From the NCBI GenBank assembly GCA_963920705.1, contig OY987233.1, positions 13,751,459-13,815,458 on the forward strand: a stretch of DNA of 64,000 nt, in the 5' to 3' direction. How positions within the stretch are numbered: position 1 is the stretch's first letter; each line of letters opens with the position of its first letter. The position numbers and the translations under genes were made by a program. This DNA is from Odiellus spinosus (taxonomy: Eukaryota > Arthropoda > Arachnida > Opiliones > Phalangiidae). The notes below the pieces were generated by a model, which was given only the letters and a program-made list of their open reading frames with translations, made no database searches and had not been told where the DNA came from. Shown piece after piece: positions 22,604 through 33,904 of this stretch.

Positions 22604-23064
22604 TTAAAGGGAAACTTTGAGCTAAAAATGGAATAGATTTTGAATTTATTTTCGGAATCAGCTTGACAAAAATCGCATTTGAGAATTTTTCACAATTTTT
22701 AGACGCTATTTTGGTGTTTAAATTAATTTCTAGCGTATGGTAAATATAAATTCTGGTCCATTAACATTAAAAGAATAGGCCAGCGTTTGATAGCCAAGGT
22801 CTTTTTTAATTGGCGTCAAATCTGGCCTATTATTTTAATGTTAGGAGATTACAAGGACTGTTGAAGGCTGAAATAATATAATTGGCCCGAATTTATATTT
22901 AATTTAATTGAAACTTTACCAAACTTTAGAAATTAATTTAAACACCAAAAACGTGTGTAATAATTGTTTGTAAATTCTGGATTGCGTTTTTTGGTACGAT
23001 GAATCCGAAAATAAATTGGTAAATTCAAAAGCTGTTCCATTTTTAGCTGCAAGTTTCCATTTAA
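22604..23064. mobile_element. family C MITE, full-length copy
   Basis: Left end TTAAAGGGAAACTTTGAGCT at 22604; right end AGCTGCAAGTTTCCATTTAA at 23064, inverted. Internal features are CTAAAAATGGAATAG / CTGTTCCATTTTTAG inverted, AATTATTAC-type arms and a GGCTGAAATAATATAATTGG segment. Nearly the whole element is a diverged palindrome. Confidence 0.85.
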
Positions 23065-23736
23065 CTATAAACTGGGAGTTTAGTTTGGGACTCGATGTAA
23101 ACTTAAATTGATTTGGAGTTTATAGAAAACTCGAGCGCTCGCGCCATTTCACGAGCTTCGATACGAATCAGTTTGTGTTTGCAGCTGCACGTAGGCTATA
23201 AGTTAAACCCTTTTATGATTTGATTTCGAAGAGATAGTGAGAACAATGTCGTTTCGTTCGTACCGCAAACTCAGAATGACTTTGATTATAATATTTCGTT
23301 TCAATTTAAGAATTCAATGGAAAGAATGAACATATCCGTTTAATTTACTCATATCTATTATAGTGTATTCTAGACTTATTATAATATCGTCGATTCATTT
23401 TGGAATGGATTTTATCGCCATGTTTAAAAAGGAGTTTGAAATCATAATAGATAAATGATATTTTATCGCGTAATTTAACGTATTCTAGGATTGCAATTAA
23501 AATACGCTAATAGCCCCCTTGATTTATATTTGACGTTGCACTCTTTAAATAGTGAGATAAATTCTTAGAAATGAACTATTTATTATGGTAATTTGAACCC
23601 TTTAAAGGTTGAAACTCGGTTTATATTTTTCGATTATTCTCCGCTCCACAAGAAATTAATTTTTACCTTTAAAGTTTATCTCAATTTATAAATACAATAA
23701 TAATTATAGGAAGAAGTATAGCTTTTAACAATTATT
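23065..23736. other. no gene recognised
   Basis: AT-rich with isolated CG-rich words such as GAGCGCTCGCGCC at 23145. No supported exon. Confidence 0.3.
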
Positions 23737-24179
23737 TTAAAGGGAAAGTGAAATTCGATTATAGGGAGAATGTAACCTAACAACAAGTGATTTTTTTATT
23801 GATTTCCTTATTGTTTAAATAGGCCTAATCCACTAATGAAAAAATATGCGAACGATTATTAAACTAGAAATAAATTTAAAACTTACCCGGAAAATAGGCT
23901 TAGCGGGATTAATGGAGATCCTGATTTCCTGGCGTATAAGGTCTAGCGACCAATAGAACGCTATTGTAAGTCTCGTGGAAATCTCGCTTGAACGACGGGC
24001 CTTTGCTCATTTGTCGCTAGACCTTAAACTGAGGCAATACAGGATCTCCATGAATCCCGCTAAGCCTATTTTCCGGGTAAGTTTTAATTTTCTAATTCTC
24101 TAATACGTTTTTTGGAATCCGGTGATTCCAAAAATAAATTCAAAAACTGTTCCATTTTTAGCTCCAACTTTCCCTTTAA
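23737..24179. mobile_element. chimeric MITE: family A inside a family C-type right end
   Basis: Starts TTAAAGGGAAAGTGAAATTC, then 25 bp later a family A left end (TAGGGAGAATGTAACC) and a full family A palindrome to about 24090. It then switches to the family C right end (CTGTTCCATTTTTAGCTCCA, TTTCCCTTTAA) at 24179. This is either A inserted into a C-like element followed by loss of the C interior, or recombination between them. Confidence 0.75.
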
Positions 24180-24634
24180 ATTCCCACCTGGATTTTACTT
24201 ATATACACTTCCTTTATCCAAGTCGAATTACACCTTGCTCTGTTATGTACAAACGCCTTTTTTAATTTAATCGTTGTTGGCTCTCGACCTTTTTATGGAG
24301 ATTATTAACGATTCACTCGTTGTTATTCGAAGTTTAACAAGTTCAACATAGAACGGGTAACAATGGTAATTATCGGGGATAATTTGGGTTGAACATTCGC
24401 GCCCCTCTCCCGAAAATTACGGTATACACTCGGCTGATTTGTTTTTTTTCCAAGCTTTTCTAGTTAAATTTGACCTTTTCTCCACGATTAATAGGGTTTC
24501 GTTTCATTCGTTGTCATGACAACTCTTTGGCTTTATGTTATTTTGTATATAATATAGGGAATCGGCAACACGTATGTCTTTAGCTGTATTAATTCGAACA
24601 GGGAATAATCACGACAGGGTTCATATACGACCTG

Positions 24635-24990
24635 GAAAACCTGGAAAACCTGGAAAAGTCAGAGAATTTGAAGAGTACCCGAAAAGGTCAGGGAAAAGTC
24701 TGGGAATTTGAAGATTCCCCAAAAATGTCAGGGAAAAGTCTGGGAATTTGAAAATTGCCCCAAAAGATCAGGGATAAGTCTGGAAATTTGAAGATTACCC
24801 CAAAAGGTCAGGGAAAAGTCAGGGAATTTGATGATTGCCCCAAAGGATCAGTGAAAGTCAGGGAATTTGAAAATTGTCCCAAAGGGTCTGTGAAAAGTCA
24901 GGGACTTTGAAGATTGCCCTAAAAGGTCAGGGAAAAAATCAGGGAGTTTGGAAATTGGCCCAACAGGTCAGGGAATTTCAAAATGAGCCT
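24635..24990. repeat. minisatellite of about 37-40 bp
   Basis: About nine units of AAAAGTCAGGGAATTTGAAG plus ATTGCCCCAAAAGGTCAGGG. Related words (GGTCAGGGAAAATCTGG) recur at 25255-25275, a detached remnant. Confidence 0.9.
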
Positions 24991-25984
24991 AAATGGTCAG
25001 AAACAATTAATATTTTGGTACATTTTAAGGAACTGTTTATGATTGGTTGACCAAGTAATTGGAACATAATTATTATAAACTGAAAATATTTGCCTAAAGA
25101 TTTTTTTTTTTTTTTTTTTCTCATATTCTGAGTGAACTATCCTGACCCTGATTGATATCATATGTCAAATAAAAAGTGGGAGTTTCCGAGAGCTCGCTCA
25201 TAAGAATAAATTTATGAAAAATATTAAAATTGGTCGGGGGAATTATTTAGAAATGGTCAGGGAAAATCTGGAAAAGTCAGAGAAATTCCAAACTTTTGTA
25301 CGAACAAATATCAAAAATATTTTCTGATAGAAATAATTAATCCGATTAAGTATAAAAATCATTTTAATTTTAGTCTCGCGCCTTTGTTTTTAATAGCGCG
25401 TGGATTTGACTGTGTTTTATACTTGTATAAATGAAACTATTCCTAGGTACGTAAGACCGTACTTGTCACGTGACGGGGCTGACTTGGTCGCCCGTCACGA
25501 GTCGAATATGTCAAATTTTTGGAGCGCCATATTTATCGTCAACTATAGCTATACATTTACGTTTTCTTTTTTGAATAATTTATTACCGCGACTTTTTGAT
25601 AGGTTTTAGGCGTTTGAGTAGAGCGGGTGGGGGGCTATATGGTATATATAGTTTTGACTGGCCCGTTCCGTCCGTCCTATACATCATTCTGTTCAATGCA
25701 GTCGTCTCGAAGATCAAAGGAAAACTATCAACCCAAATATAGAGCTTAAGCATGTAGTTAATTAATATTTTTTTTCCAATAATTTTCCGACAATTTTACG
25801 ATAATTTTTCAATTACTTCCTGAAATTTCCAATCAATATTATAATTTGCAATTCTTTTCCGGTATTTTTCTGAGTTACTCTAATAATTTTAATAATTTCA
25901 ATAATTCAAATTTTCAAATAAGTTTCCGTACATTTTCTCAGTAATTTTAAAATATCTTTCCCTATGCTTTTCCCCCTATGTACC
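24991..25984. other. no gene recognised
   Basis: Contains a poly-T tract near 25107, a palindromic GTCACGTGAC at 25467, and a CCGTCCGTCCTATAC string at 25665 that is the inverse of one near 7695. No supported exon; the 69-codon + strand frame at 25400-25609 is not convincing. Confidence 0.3.
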
Positions 25985-26345
25985 CTATACTTTTTCAGTC
26001 ATTTTCCCAATTATTTTTCAGTCATTTTCCCCAATACTTTTTAGTCATTTTAAACAATACCTTTTTAGTCATTTCCCCAATACCTTTTCAGTCATTTCCC
26101 CAATTCATTTTCAGTCATTTCCCCAATACTTTTTCGGTCATTTTCCCAATCTTGTTTTCAGTCATTTTCCCAATACTTTTCAGTCATTTTTCCCAATACT
26201 TTTCATTCATTTTTCCCAATACTTTTCAGTCATTTTTCCAATACTTTTCAGTCATTTTTCCCAATACTTTTCAGTCATTTTTCCCAATACTTTTCAGTCA
26301 TTTTTCCCAATACTTTTCAGTCATTTTTCCCAATACTTTTTCAGT
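25985..26345. repeat. 23-bp minisatellite (TTTTCAGTCATTTTTCCCAA)
   Basis: About 15 units of CTTTTCAGTCATTTTTCCCA plus ATA. They create a long Phe/Ser-rich frame on the + strand that is not a gene. Confidence 0.95.
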
Positions 26346-26399
26346 GATTTACCCCATAATATTCAAAATAAATTTTCGAAATGTTCCCAATATTTTAGT

Positions 26400-26620
26400 T
26401 CTCAACAATTTTCGCAATAAGCTTCTCAACAATTTTCCCGATAAGCTTCTCAACAATTTTCCCGATAAGCTTCTCAACAATTTTCCCGATAAGCTTCTCA
26501 AGAATTTTCCCGATAAGCTTCTCAAGAATTTTCCCGATAAGCTTCTAAACAATTTTCCCAATAAGCTTCTCAACAATTTTCAAAAATAAGCTTCTCAACA
26601 ATTTTCAAAATAAGCTTCTG
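26400..26620. repeat. 24-bp minisatellite (AAGCTTCTCAACAATTTTCC)
   Basis: About nine units of AAGCTTCTCAACAATTTTCC plus CGAT. Each unit carries an AAGCTT. Both strands stay open because the period is a multiple of three. A CCTTTAA motif resembling a MITE right end follows at 26635. Confidence 0.95.
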
Positions 26621-27204
26621 ATACTGAAGAGTTTCCCTTTAACTTAGAATGTTAGTGTGGGAGAAAAGGCAAGAAAGGGTGTTGGTGGAAAAGAAAAATT
26701 GATGTTTTTCTCTTTTCTAGAGAGTCGCGCGCGGCCCGTTTTTAGGTGATATTTTATGTTTTTCGCTTCCTTCGCTCGACTGAAAGTGAAAAAAAAAAAA
26801 GTAAAAAAGAGAAGCGTCAGTATTTATGACACTTTAGTTTCGATTCACTCGTATTTTACCCGCAATTTTATTTCTTATAAGAAATCGGTTTTCGAATATA
26901 TTCATTTTTCAAATTGATATTTTTTTGTCAAAGTTAGGTCGAAAATAAGATCAAACCCCATTAAGTATCGTTATATATATTATTATTTTAAATATAAGAA
27001 AGTTTTAAAGATATGCATGTCGCCATAAACAAATACCTATTTCAACCTACCTAATATTGGAACTTGAAGAAGATAATTTATTCAATCCTAAATTCAAGAT
27101 CCTAAATGGATAAGTCATGCATTTCCAAAATGGGGGTAAAAGGTCAAGGATTAAGTCGGGGATTAAAAAAACAATCACAGAAAGTCATATTTCAGGGATA
27201 ATTC
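26621..27204. other. no gene recognised
   Basis: AT-rich with a poly-A tract near 26789. No exon or element ends were identified. Confidence 0.3.
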
Positions 27205-27430
27205 TCAATGTAACTCTTTGTCTGTCTGTCACTAACGCACCTCTTTCTCTCTGTCTGTCACTAACGCACAGCATATTTATGTCTGTCACTATCACACCTT
27301 TTTCTCTCTGTCTGTCACTAACGCACCTCTTTCGCTCTGTCAACATATTTCTGTCTGTCTGTTACTAACGCACAACATATTTCTGTCTGTCAGTAACGCG
27401 CAACCTCTTTCTGTCTGTCGCTAACACTAC
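27205..27430. repeat. CT-rich minisatellite (CTCTTTCTGTCTGTCACTAA)
   Basis: About eight imperfect units of CTCTTTCTGTCTGTCACTAA plus CGCA, some with CAACATATT replacing the first part. Strong purine/pyrimidine strand asymmetry. Confidence 0.9.
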
Positions 27431-27908
27431 ACTTAAAACGCAACATTAGCAAAATAAGAAAATCTGAGCGATTTGGTAAACAATGTTAAACTTTATTGGG
27501 AAAAAGTAGTCCATGAAAACACTGCTTGAACACGAGTTTATTTAAGAGCGAGGAGCTAATTTTAATTCTACTCTCAATATTAATTAATTTTATTATAATT
27601 TATTTTTACGTTAATTAATAAAATAAATTTGCTTCATATTTAAAATCAAAAATGAAGTTGTCACGGCAACGTAAAAAACATTGAGGCACGCGTCAGTAAC
27701 TCGAAATAGCTGATGATTATTTGATGTCAGGTCAGAAACATCATCAAAACCTCGGTTCCATTATATTTTTTTTTTTTTTGGTTTATTTATTTTGTAGTTT
27801 ATTTTATTTTTTTTACATTAACTAGATTGAATTCTGAAATTTATGGGAAAATATCTTCTATACTATAATACTTCCGTAACCCAATATGAGTTGACATTAT
27901 AGAAAAGG

Positions 27909-27985
27909 CTGTAGCGGAGTGATACCCAAATGTTGAAGTTCATAAATAAAAATAATAATAATCAGGGTTCAATTCCCTCGAAATT
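27909..27985 (+). other. tRNA-like remnant with A- and B-box motifs
   Basis: TAGCGGAGTGA resembles the pol III A box, and GGGTTCAATTCCC about 50 bp downstream matches the B box with a four-pair T-arm stem. The acceptor stem halves do not pair, so it is not an intact tRNA; a SINE head or pseudo-tRNA is possible, as is chance. Confidence 0.3.
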
Positions 27986-28149
27986 CACATGTATTATAAT
28001 GTATATATTTATTATTTTAAATATTTAACTACAAAATAAAAACAGGAAGGTTTTTACGTTTCACGAGCGTAATCTTCATCCCAGTTAGAGAAGTCTACAT
28101 TTTCAAGATATAATCAAATATATTTCTACTAAATTATTTTAAAAACATA

Positions 28150-28547
28150 GTAAAGTGAGGCTTTCCCTGGTTTTTGATGAATTCCAAAAGGAAATTGAGT
28201 AGCAGTTTCGGAAAGATTGTTAAAAAATATCATTCAATTCATGTGGTGTTTCATTCTACCTTGAAAGAAAATATTTACGAACAAATATTAAACTAGAAAT
28301 AAATTTATTGTAAGTCTCGTGGAGATCTCGCGTGAACGACGGGCCTTCGCTCATTGGTCGCTAGACCTTATACGGAAGCGATTCAGGATCTCCATGAATC
28401 CTGCTAAGCCTATTTTCCGGGTAGGCTTTAAATTTATTTCTAGTTTAATATTTGTTTTGTAAACTTCTCATCGGTGAATTATAACTATTTAAACGATAAT
28501 GAATAGATAAATAAATCATTTGTTATTAGGTTGCATTCTCCCTTTAA
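28150..28547. mobile_element. family E fragment joined to a family A fragment
   Basis: AAAGTGAGGCTTTCCC and AAATTGAGTAGCAGTTTCGG (28150-28225) match the left end of family E. From about 28275 the sequence is family A, lacking the first half of its core, and ends GTTGCATTCTCCCTTTAA at 28547. A 29-bp segment containing TTTCATTCTACCTTGAAAG occurs at 28239-28267 and again at 28567-28595, flanking the A fragment as direct repeats. Confidence 0.7.
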
Positions 28548-28599
28548 GGCTTACGATAGAAATATTTCATGTGGGATTTCATTCTACCTTGAAAGACAT

Positions 28600-29095
28600 C
28601 AACCGATCTGATTTTTATATTCTGAAAAATCTAGTTAATAATAAACCAGCTGATACGTAATGTTTCTCGTGAGAGAAAAACATAATCATAAAAGTGTATA
28701 AAACGTGTCTATTTCGGGGTTTAACTGACCCTGGGTCATCGCTCATTTGTTGAAAGCTCAACTATATAACGCGCGCTTTGGGGCCAGTCTTACATCAATC
28801 ATACGTGACGTGTACGTTTAAGTTACGTCATAATTGAAGAATTTTGACGTAGTAATACGCACCCTTCCGTATAATAGTAGTAAGCTTAAAGCTACCAAAT
28901 AAATATCGCGAGATAAAACGTAAATTAAACAAGTTTGATTTTAAGTTTAAATATTTAAAAGTTATGAAAAATAGTTAATTTGTATATATAGTTTAGTATT
29001 AAATCTGCATATATTGAAAATTATTTATATTTATTTTACATTAAAATTAATTTAAATCTAACTTTGAATATATCGAAAATTAAAAAACGCGTTTT
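28600..29095. other. no gene recognised
   Basis: AT-rich sequence leading into the 12-bp array. Confidence 0.3.
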
Positions 29096-29290
29096 ATATT
29101 TTAATTTATATTTTAACTTATATTTTAACTTATATTTTAACTTATATTTTAACTTATATTTTAACTTATATTTTAACTTATATTTTAACTTATATTTTAA
29201 CTTATATTTTAACTTATATTTTAACTTATATTTTAACTTATATTTTAACTTATACTTTAACTTATACTTTAACTTATACTTTAACTTATA
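29096..29290. repeat. 12-bp tandem repeat (TTAACTTATATT)
   Basis: About 16 almost perfect units; the last three or four carry TTATACTTT. Both strands read open as four-residue repeats because 12 is divisible by three. Confidence 0.97.
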
Positions 29291-29349
29291 TATTTTATTA
29301 GCTGTAAAAAATTTTAACCTTAGTATAATATTAAATATAAATTTGTTTC

Positions 29350-29694
29350 TTAAAGGGAGAATGCAACCTAGCAAATAATTTTTATCGATTCCTAATCCAC
29401 TAGTAAAAAATTAAAAATATTAAACTAAAAATAAATTTAAAATTTACCATCAAAATAGGCTTAGCTGAATTCATGGAGATCACCTGAATTCTCCATATAA
29501 TGACTAGCGACCCTTCAATGCGAAGACATTTAGGATCTCCATGAATCCAGCTAGGCCTATTTTGATGATAAGTTTTAAATTTATTTCTAGTTAAATATTT
29601 GTTTGTAATTTTCTTTTCCTGTTGGATTAGGCCTATTTAAACGATAAAGAATCGATAAAAATTCACTTCTCTTTAGGTTGCATTCTCCGTTTAA
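29350..29694. mobile_element. family A MITE, short subfamily
   Basis: Left end TTAAAGGGAGAATGCAACC at 29350; right end GGTTGCATTCTCCGTTTAA at 29694. The central hairpin is shortened to about 100 bp and carries GACCCTTCAATGCGAAGA, as in the copies at 46173 and 52671, instead of the TAAGGTCTAGCGACC type. Confidence 0.9.
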
Positions 29695-30154
29695 CGCTCA
29701 TGCCTCTTGATTATAAATCAGACGTTTCTCGTCTTCATAATCCCTTTGACATATTTTAGTTTTGACCCTAGCTTCTGACCCGATTTGTCACTCGGCGTCA
29801 ACGCTAAGAGACCCGAGACATGTTCGACGTAAACAAACGACAACTAACGAAATGCGTTACGAATCTTAATAACGCTAATGGTATAAATTTGTCCAAGAAC
29901 AACATATAAACGCTTTAATGTAATACCCTTCAATATCGTCAAGCGTAAGTTAAACCCGCTGTTGTTTGAAAACAAGTCAATGAAATCTAATTTAAAATCC
30001 AATGATGACAAAAAGAAGTTATATGTGTCCTATATGAATTCTTAATCATGTAATGACATTTATTCGTGTTACCAGGAACTCATAGCATATGTAAGACAAT
30101 AAGAGACACACTTTTGAGTTTAGTTCATATTAGGAATTCATATAACAAAGAATA
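29695..30154. other. no gene; segment repeated at 30575-30655
   Basis: CATATGTAAGACAATAAGAG, CTTTTGAGTTTA and TCATAT-AGGAATT, at about 30085-30140, recur just after the next MITE at 30595-30640. The MITE is thus flanked by an imperfect direct repeat of about 70 bp. Confidence 0.45.
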
Positions 30155-30558
30155 TTAAAGGGAGAATACAAATAGGCCTAATCCACTAGTGAAACAATTT
30201 ACGAACAAATATTAAACTAGAAATAAATTTAAAACTTACCCGAAAAATAGGCTTAGCTGAATTCATGGATATCCTGATTTCCTCGTGTATAAGGTCTAGC
30301 GACCAATCGAACGCGATTGTAAGTCTCGTGGAGATCTCGCGTGAGAGACGGGCCTTTGCTCATTGGTCGCTAGACTTTACACGGAGGCAATTCAGGTTCT
30401 CCACGAATCCAGTTAAGCCTATTTTCCGGGTAAGTTTTAATTTTATTTCTAGTATAATATTTGTTTTGTAAACTTTTTATCGGTGGATTAGGTATATTTT
30501 TAAACGATCAGGAATCGATAAAAAAATCACTCGTTATTAGGTTGCATTCTCCCTTTAA
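30155..30558. mobile_element. family A MITE, copy with shortened left arm
   Basis: Left end TTAAAGGGAGAATACAAATA at 30155, missing the segment through the GATTCC motif; right end GGTTGCATTCTCCCTTTAA at 30558. The core has the usual GCGACCAATCGAACGCGATT and CATTGGTCGCTAGAC arms. A 68-codon frame inside is a by-product. Confidence 0.9.
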
Positions 30559-31029
30559 GGACTTCTTGCCTTGTTCATCATGTAATAACATATGTAAGAC
30601 AATAAGAGAGACCCTTTTGAGTTTATTTCATATCAGGAATTAATTTAAGAATTAATATTCAAGATTTATTGCCTTTGTTCTTATTCGTCTATTGGGAAAT
30701 ATTCGATACTCCCATAAAAATATTTTAAACGTACTTGGAAGCAGTATGTTTCCTGTTTCTCTTATGAGTCCTTGTTGCTAATATAAATCATTAGGTTGTC
30801 GCGAACAACGAACATAATGGAATAGTGCTATCAACATGCGCGACTGATATCTAATGATTTTCTCATTATGGAATTTATGTAATATATATATGTAGTATTT
30901 TCAAATTCGCGTTACCATGGCGATGCGATAATCAAGAATTTAAAGGGAAAGTAAAATAAAATATTGTTTAAATTTTATAGTTCGAGAACTAAGAGATATT
31001 TGACATATTTTATTTAATAACGAACTCTA
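30559..31029. other. no gene recognised; TTAAAGGGAAAGT at about 30940
   Basis: TTTAAAGGGAAAGTAAAATA near 30939 resembles a MITE left end just before the 31-bp array, but no right end was found beyond the array. Confidence 0.3.
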
Positions 31030-31840
31030 ATTTATTTGCGTGCCATATGTTTTAATTCGCGCGCCGTATTTTATTTTTATTCGCTTGCAATGTATTTTAT
31101 ATTTTTATTCACGCACCACGTATTCTATATTTTCATTTGCGCGCCATAATTATATTTCAATTCGCTCGCCATGTATTTTATATTTTAATTCGCACGCCTA
31201 ATTTTATTTTTATTCACGCTCGATGACATATTTAACATTTTAATTCCCGCGCCATATTTTAATTCTCACACCTTATTTTATTTTTATTCACGCTCCATAA
31301 CATATTTAATATTTTAATTCGCGCGCCATATTTTATTTTAATTCGCGCTCCATGTATTTATTATTTTAATTCGCACGCCATATTTTATTTTTAATCACGC
31401 TCCATGACATATTTAATATTTTAATTCACGCTCCATGACATATTTAATATTTTAATTCACGCTCCGTGACATATTTAATATTTTAATTCACGCTTCATGA
31501 CATATTTAATATTTTAATTCACACGCCATATTTTATTTTTAATCACGCTCCATGACATATTTAATATTTTAATTCACGCTCCATGACTTATTTAATATTT
31601 TAATTCACGCTCCATGACAAATTTAATATTTTAATTCACGCTCCATGACAAATTTAATATTTTAATTCACGCTTCATGACATATTTAATATTTTAATTCA
31701 CGCTCCATGACATATTTAATATTTTAATTCGCGCGCTGTTTTATTTTAATTCGCACACCATATTTGATTTTAATTCGCACGCCATATTTTATTTTTATTC
31801 ACGCTCCACGTATTTAATATTTTAATTCGCATTTCATCCC
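31030..31840. repeat. 31-bp satellite (TTCACGCTCCATGACATATT)
   Basis: About 24 units of TTCACGCTCCATGACATATT plus TAATATTTTAA, with variants in which TTCGCGCGCCATATTTTATT replaces the head. The centre (31400-31720) is most homogeneous and the edges diverge. Confidence 0.92.
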
Positions 31841-32571
31841 TCCATAGAAAAATATAAATTTATAATCACACGCGTCAAAGGAATACTTTTAAAATAAAAG
31901 CCAATTAATTATAAAGAAAAAAAAATCATTACGTACGTTTTTTTTTTTTTTTTTTTTTGATGACCCGAAAAATAAAAGTAAAAGTTAAACCGAAGTGATT
32001 CGAGTGAAGTTCCTGAATTTTATATGGAATCTTGTTAACGAAGTAAGATGAAGTCGCCGAAGAGATACTTTGCCATCAGGAAAAGGTTTTAAGAAGAAGA
32101 AAGAAAAAAATAATACACTAGAGGTATAAGGAAAGCTCGAGAGCACGGAGCTATTAGCGAAAAAGAAGCCAATTAAAAATAATTAGCAGGCAAAGATCAT
32201 TAAACAAAAGAGATTCGAGTTGACTATAGCTTACTCTTAAAATAGGCGTATAGCTTTAAGACACGCTTAACACGGAAGCCTCCTTATTTCATTTAACGGT
32301 ACTTGGAATAAACGAGAAATAAAAAAAGGGAAATCTCCGAGATCTTATTCTTAGAACTTAATAGCTCATTTTAATTAAAAGAGCTGCGAGATCGCTTGTT
32401 ATAGAATGAGGTCACCAACCTCGGGTCCCAGGTCATTGAAATTATGTTAAAAGAACCCCAGGTTAGGGATGATATTTTTTAAAATACGTAATTTAAATCA
32501 ACATATCCCCAACGTCGAGTACTTTTAATATAATTTAAAAGGAGTTCAGACATTATTTTGTTCTTAAAACA
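31841..32571. other. no gene recognised
   Basis: Includes a poly-T tract at 31940-31959 and A-rich purine stretches. No supported exon. Confidence 0.3.
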
Positions 32572-33380
32572 TTAAAGAGAAGGTGAAGTGATTTTATTAT
32601 CAATTCTACTACTAAAAAAAAATCGATCGAGTATTAAAACATTCGGTAAATTAACTTGTCTGAATTGCGCAAAAAAAAAAAAAATATCGGAAAATATTGA
32701 ATTAAAAGGAGAATTTCCGACCAATCAAAAGACTAATCCACTAGTAAAGAAATATAATCAAACTACAAAATCCATTGTTTAATTTACGAGGAAAGTAGGC
32801 TTAAGACAGTTTCATACCTTGCCGTTAACAAGTCTCCAGCCAATCACGTAGCGAGAAAAGCGCCTAGCTTAAACTGCGTAATTGGATTTAGACTCTTAAA
32901 ATACGAAGTATCACTCTACGTGTATCCTTTGTAACTTGTAAGATAAAATATCATCTCTTGATCAAATTGGAAAGATTCCGATTTTGGGCATTTAATTAAA
33001 AGAAGAACCTTCGACCAATCAAAAGACTCCCCTAGTTTTTCGCTTTTACCGGAAGTAAAAAATCCGCGACACGCGCCGTTTTACGCACGATTGTGCGAGC
33101 GGGAATATTATCAAGAGCAAGATTTAGCTCGCCGATTCAAAGAAAGAATGCCAAAACACGTGTCGCGGGTATTTTATTAAGCCAAAGGGAATACAGAGGC
33201 GTCTTTTTATTGGTCGTCGAGGTTTTCTTTTTAATTCAGTGCCAAAAAAGGTTTCCGATTATTGTTTTTGTACAATTCAGACCAGAACATTTCCTGAATA
33301 TTTTACTACGAAAATGTGTCTTATCTTTAGAAGGAAAATCAATAAAAATCACTTTATATTTCCATTCACCCTCCCTTTAA
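32572..33380. mobile_element. family D MITE with a nested family A-like piece
   Basis: Left end TTAAAGAGAAGGTGAAGTG at 32572; right end CCATTCACCCTCCCTTTAA at 33380. The interior has CATTCGGTAAATTAACTTGTC, TTCCGACCAATCAAAAGACT (twice, about 32717 and 33009) and TCCGCGACACGCGCC, shared with 40459-41741. Between the repeats, TAATCCACTAGTAAAGAAAT and AGTAGGCTTAA resemble family A. The 95-codon frame at 33093-33380 ends with the element and is not a gene. Confidence 0.75.
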
Positions 33381-33765
33381 ACTTTATTCAAAGTTTGGTC
33401 GCGCGCGCTCGCGTCTAAAACGTCAAACATTTCTATTCATATACTTCGAAAAGCGCGTGCAATCTTTTATTTTTATTCTTTACCTATACCGAATTCACGC
33501 GCTTTTTCTGATACCCATGCAAGCATATATAATCATATTCTCTTGCAATACTGATATATAAATTGCATATGAAAACATACCACGTGCTTATTTCCCGCCT
33601 TTTTGTTCCTTTCGCGCGCTTCTGACTTGTGAGTTCGACGTATAACGCGATATCCTAGGCCTATTTATGGAATCCCAATTGTATACGTTACAGAGTGCAG
33701 TAAACTATAAACACGTAAGCTATCTAGAGCTAGCTAGCAAAGGGGGATAAATAGTGAAAGAATGA
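33381..33765. other. no gene; CACGTG and TTTCCCGCC motifs
   Basis: CACGTG at about 33581 is followed by TTTCCCGCC at 33591-33599 and a CGCGCGC run. This lies just upstream of an exon candidate and could be regulatory. Confidence 0.35.
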
Positions 33766-33904
33766 AAGGGAGATATTTTGACGGACAGACAGGAAACTGT
33801 CAAAAGTCTCCGGAAGACCGAGACCAGTATAGAAGTGACGGGGAGGATGGGAAATGTCCGGGGAAGAATGGGTGGAGTCGAAATAGCTTCCAACTTTGCA
33901 AAGG
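33766..33904 (+). CDS. weak exon candidate, Gly/Arg/Lys-rich (product unknown)
   Basis: A frame open from just after a TGA at 33763 runs to a good donor (AAAGG|GTAAGA at 33904/33905). It encodes TDRQETVKSLRKTETSIEVT followed by GRMGNVRGRMGG and IASNFAKG. The segment is clearly more GC-rich than its flanks and ends abruptly at the donor. The start is undefined: there is no in-frame ATG early in the segment and the upstream AG (33791-33792) lacks a pyrimidine tract. It could be an internal or first exon, or chance. Confidence 0.3.

Noticed and set aside
25978..26589. 203-codon + strand open frame rich in Phe/Ser
   Set aside because: It crosses two unrelated minisatellites and changes character at their border; composition equals the repeats.
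29036..29378. Overlapping frames of over 100 codons on both strands
   Set aside because: Both are made by a 12-bp tandem repeat that lacks stops on either strand.
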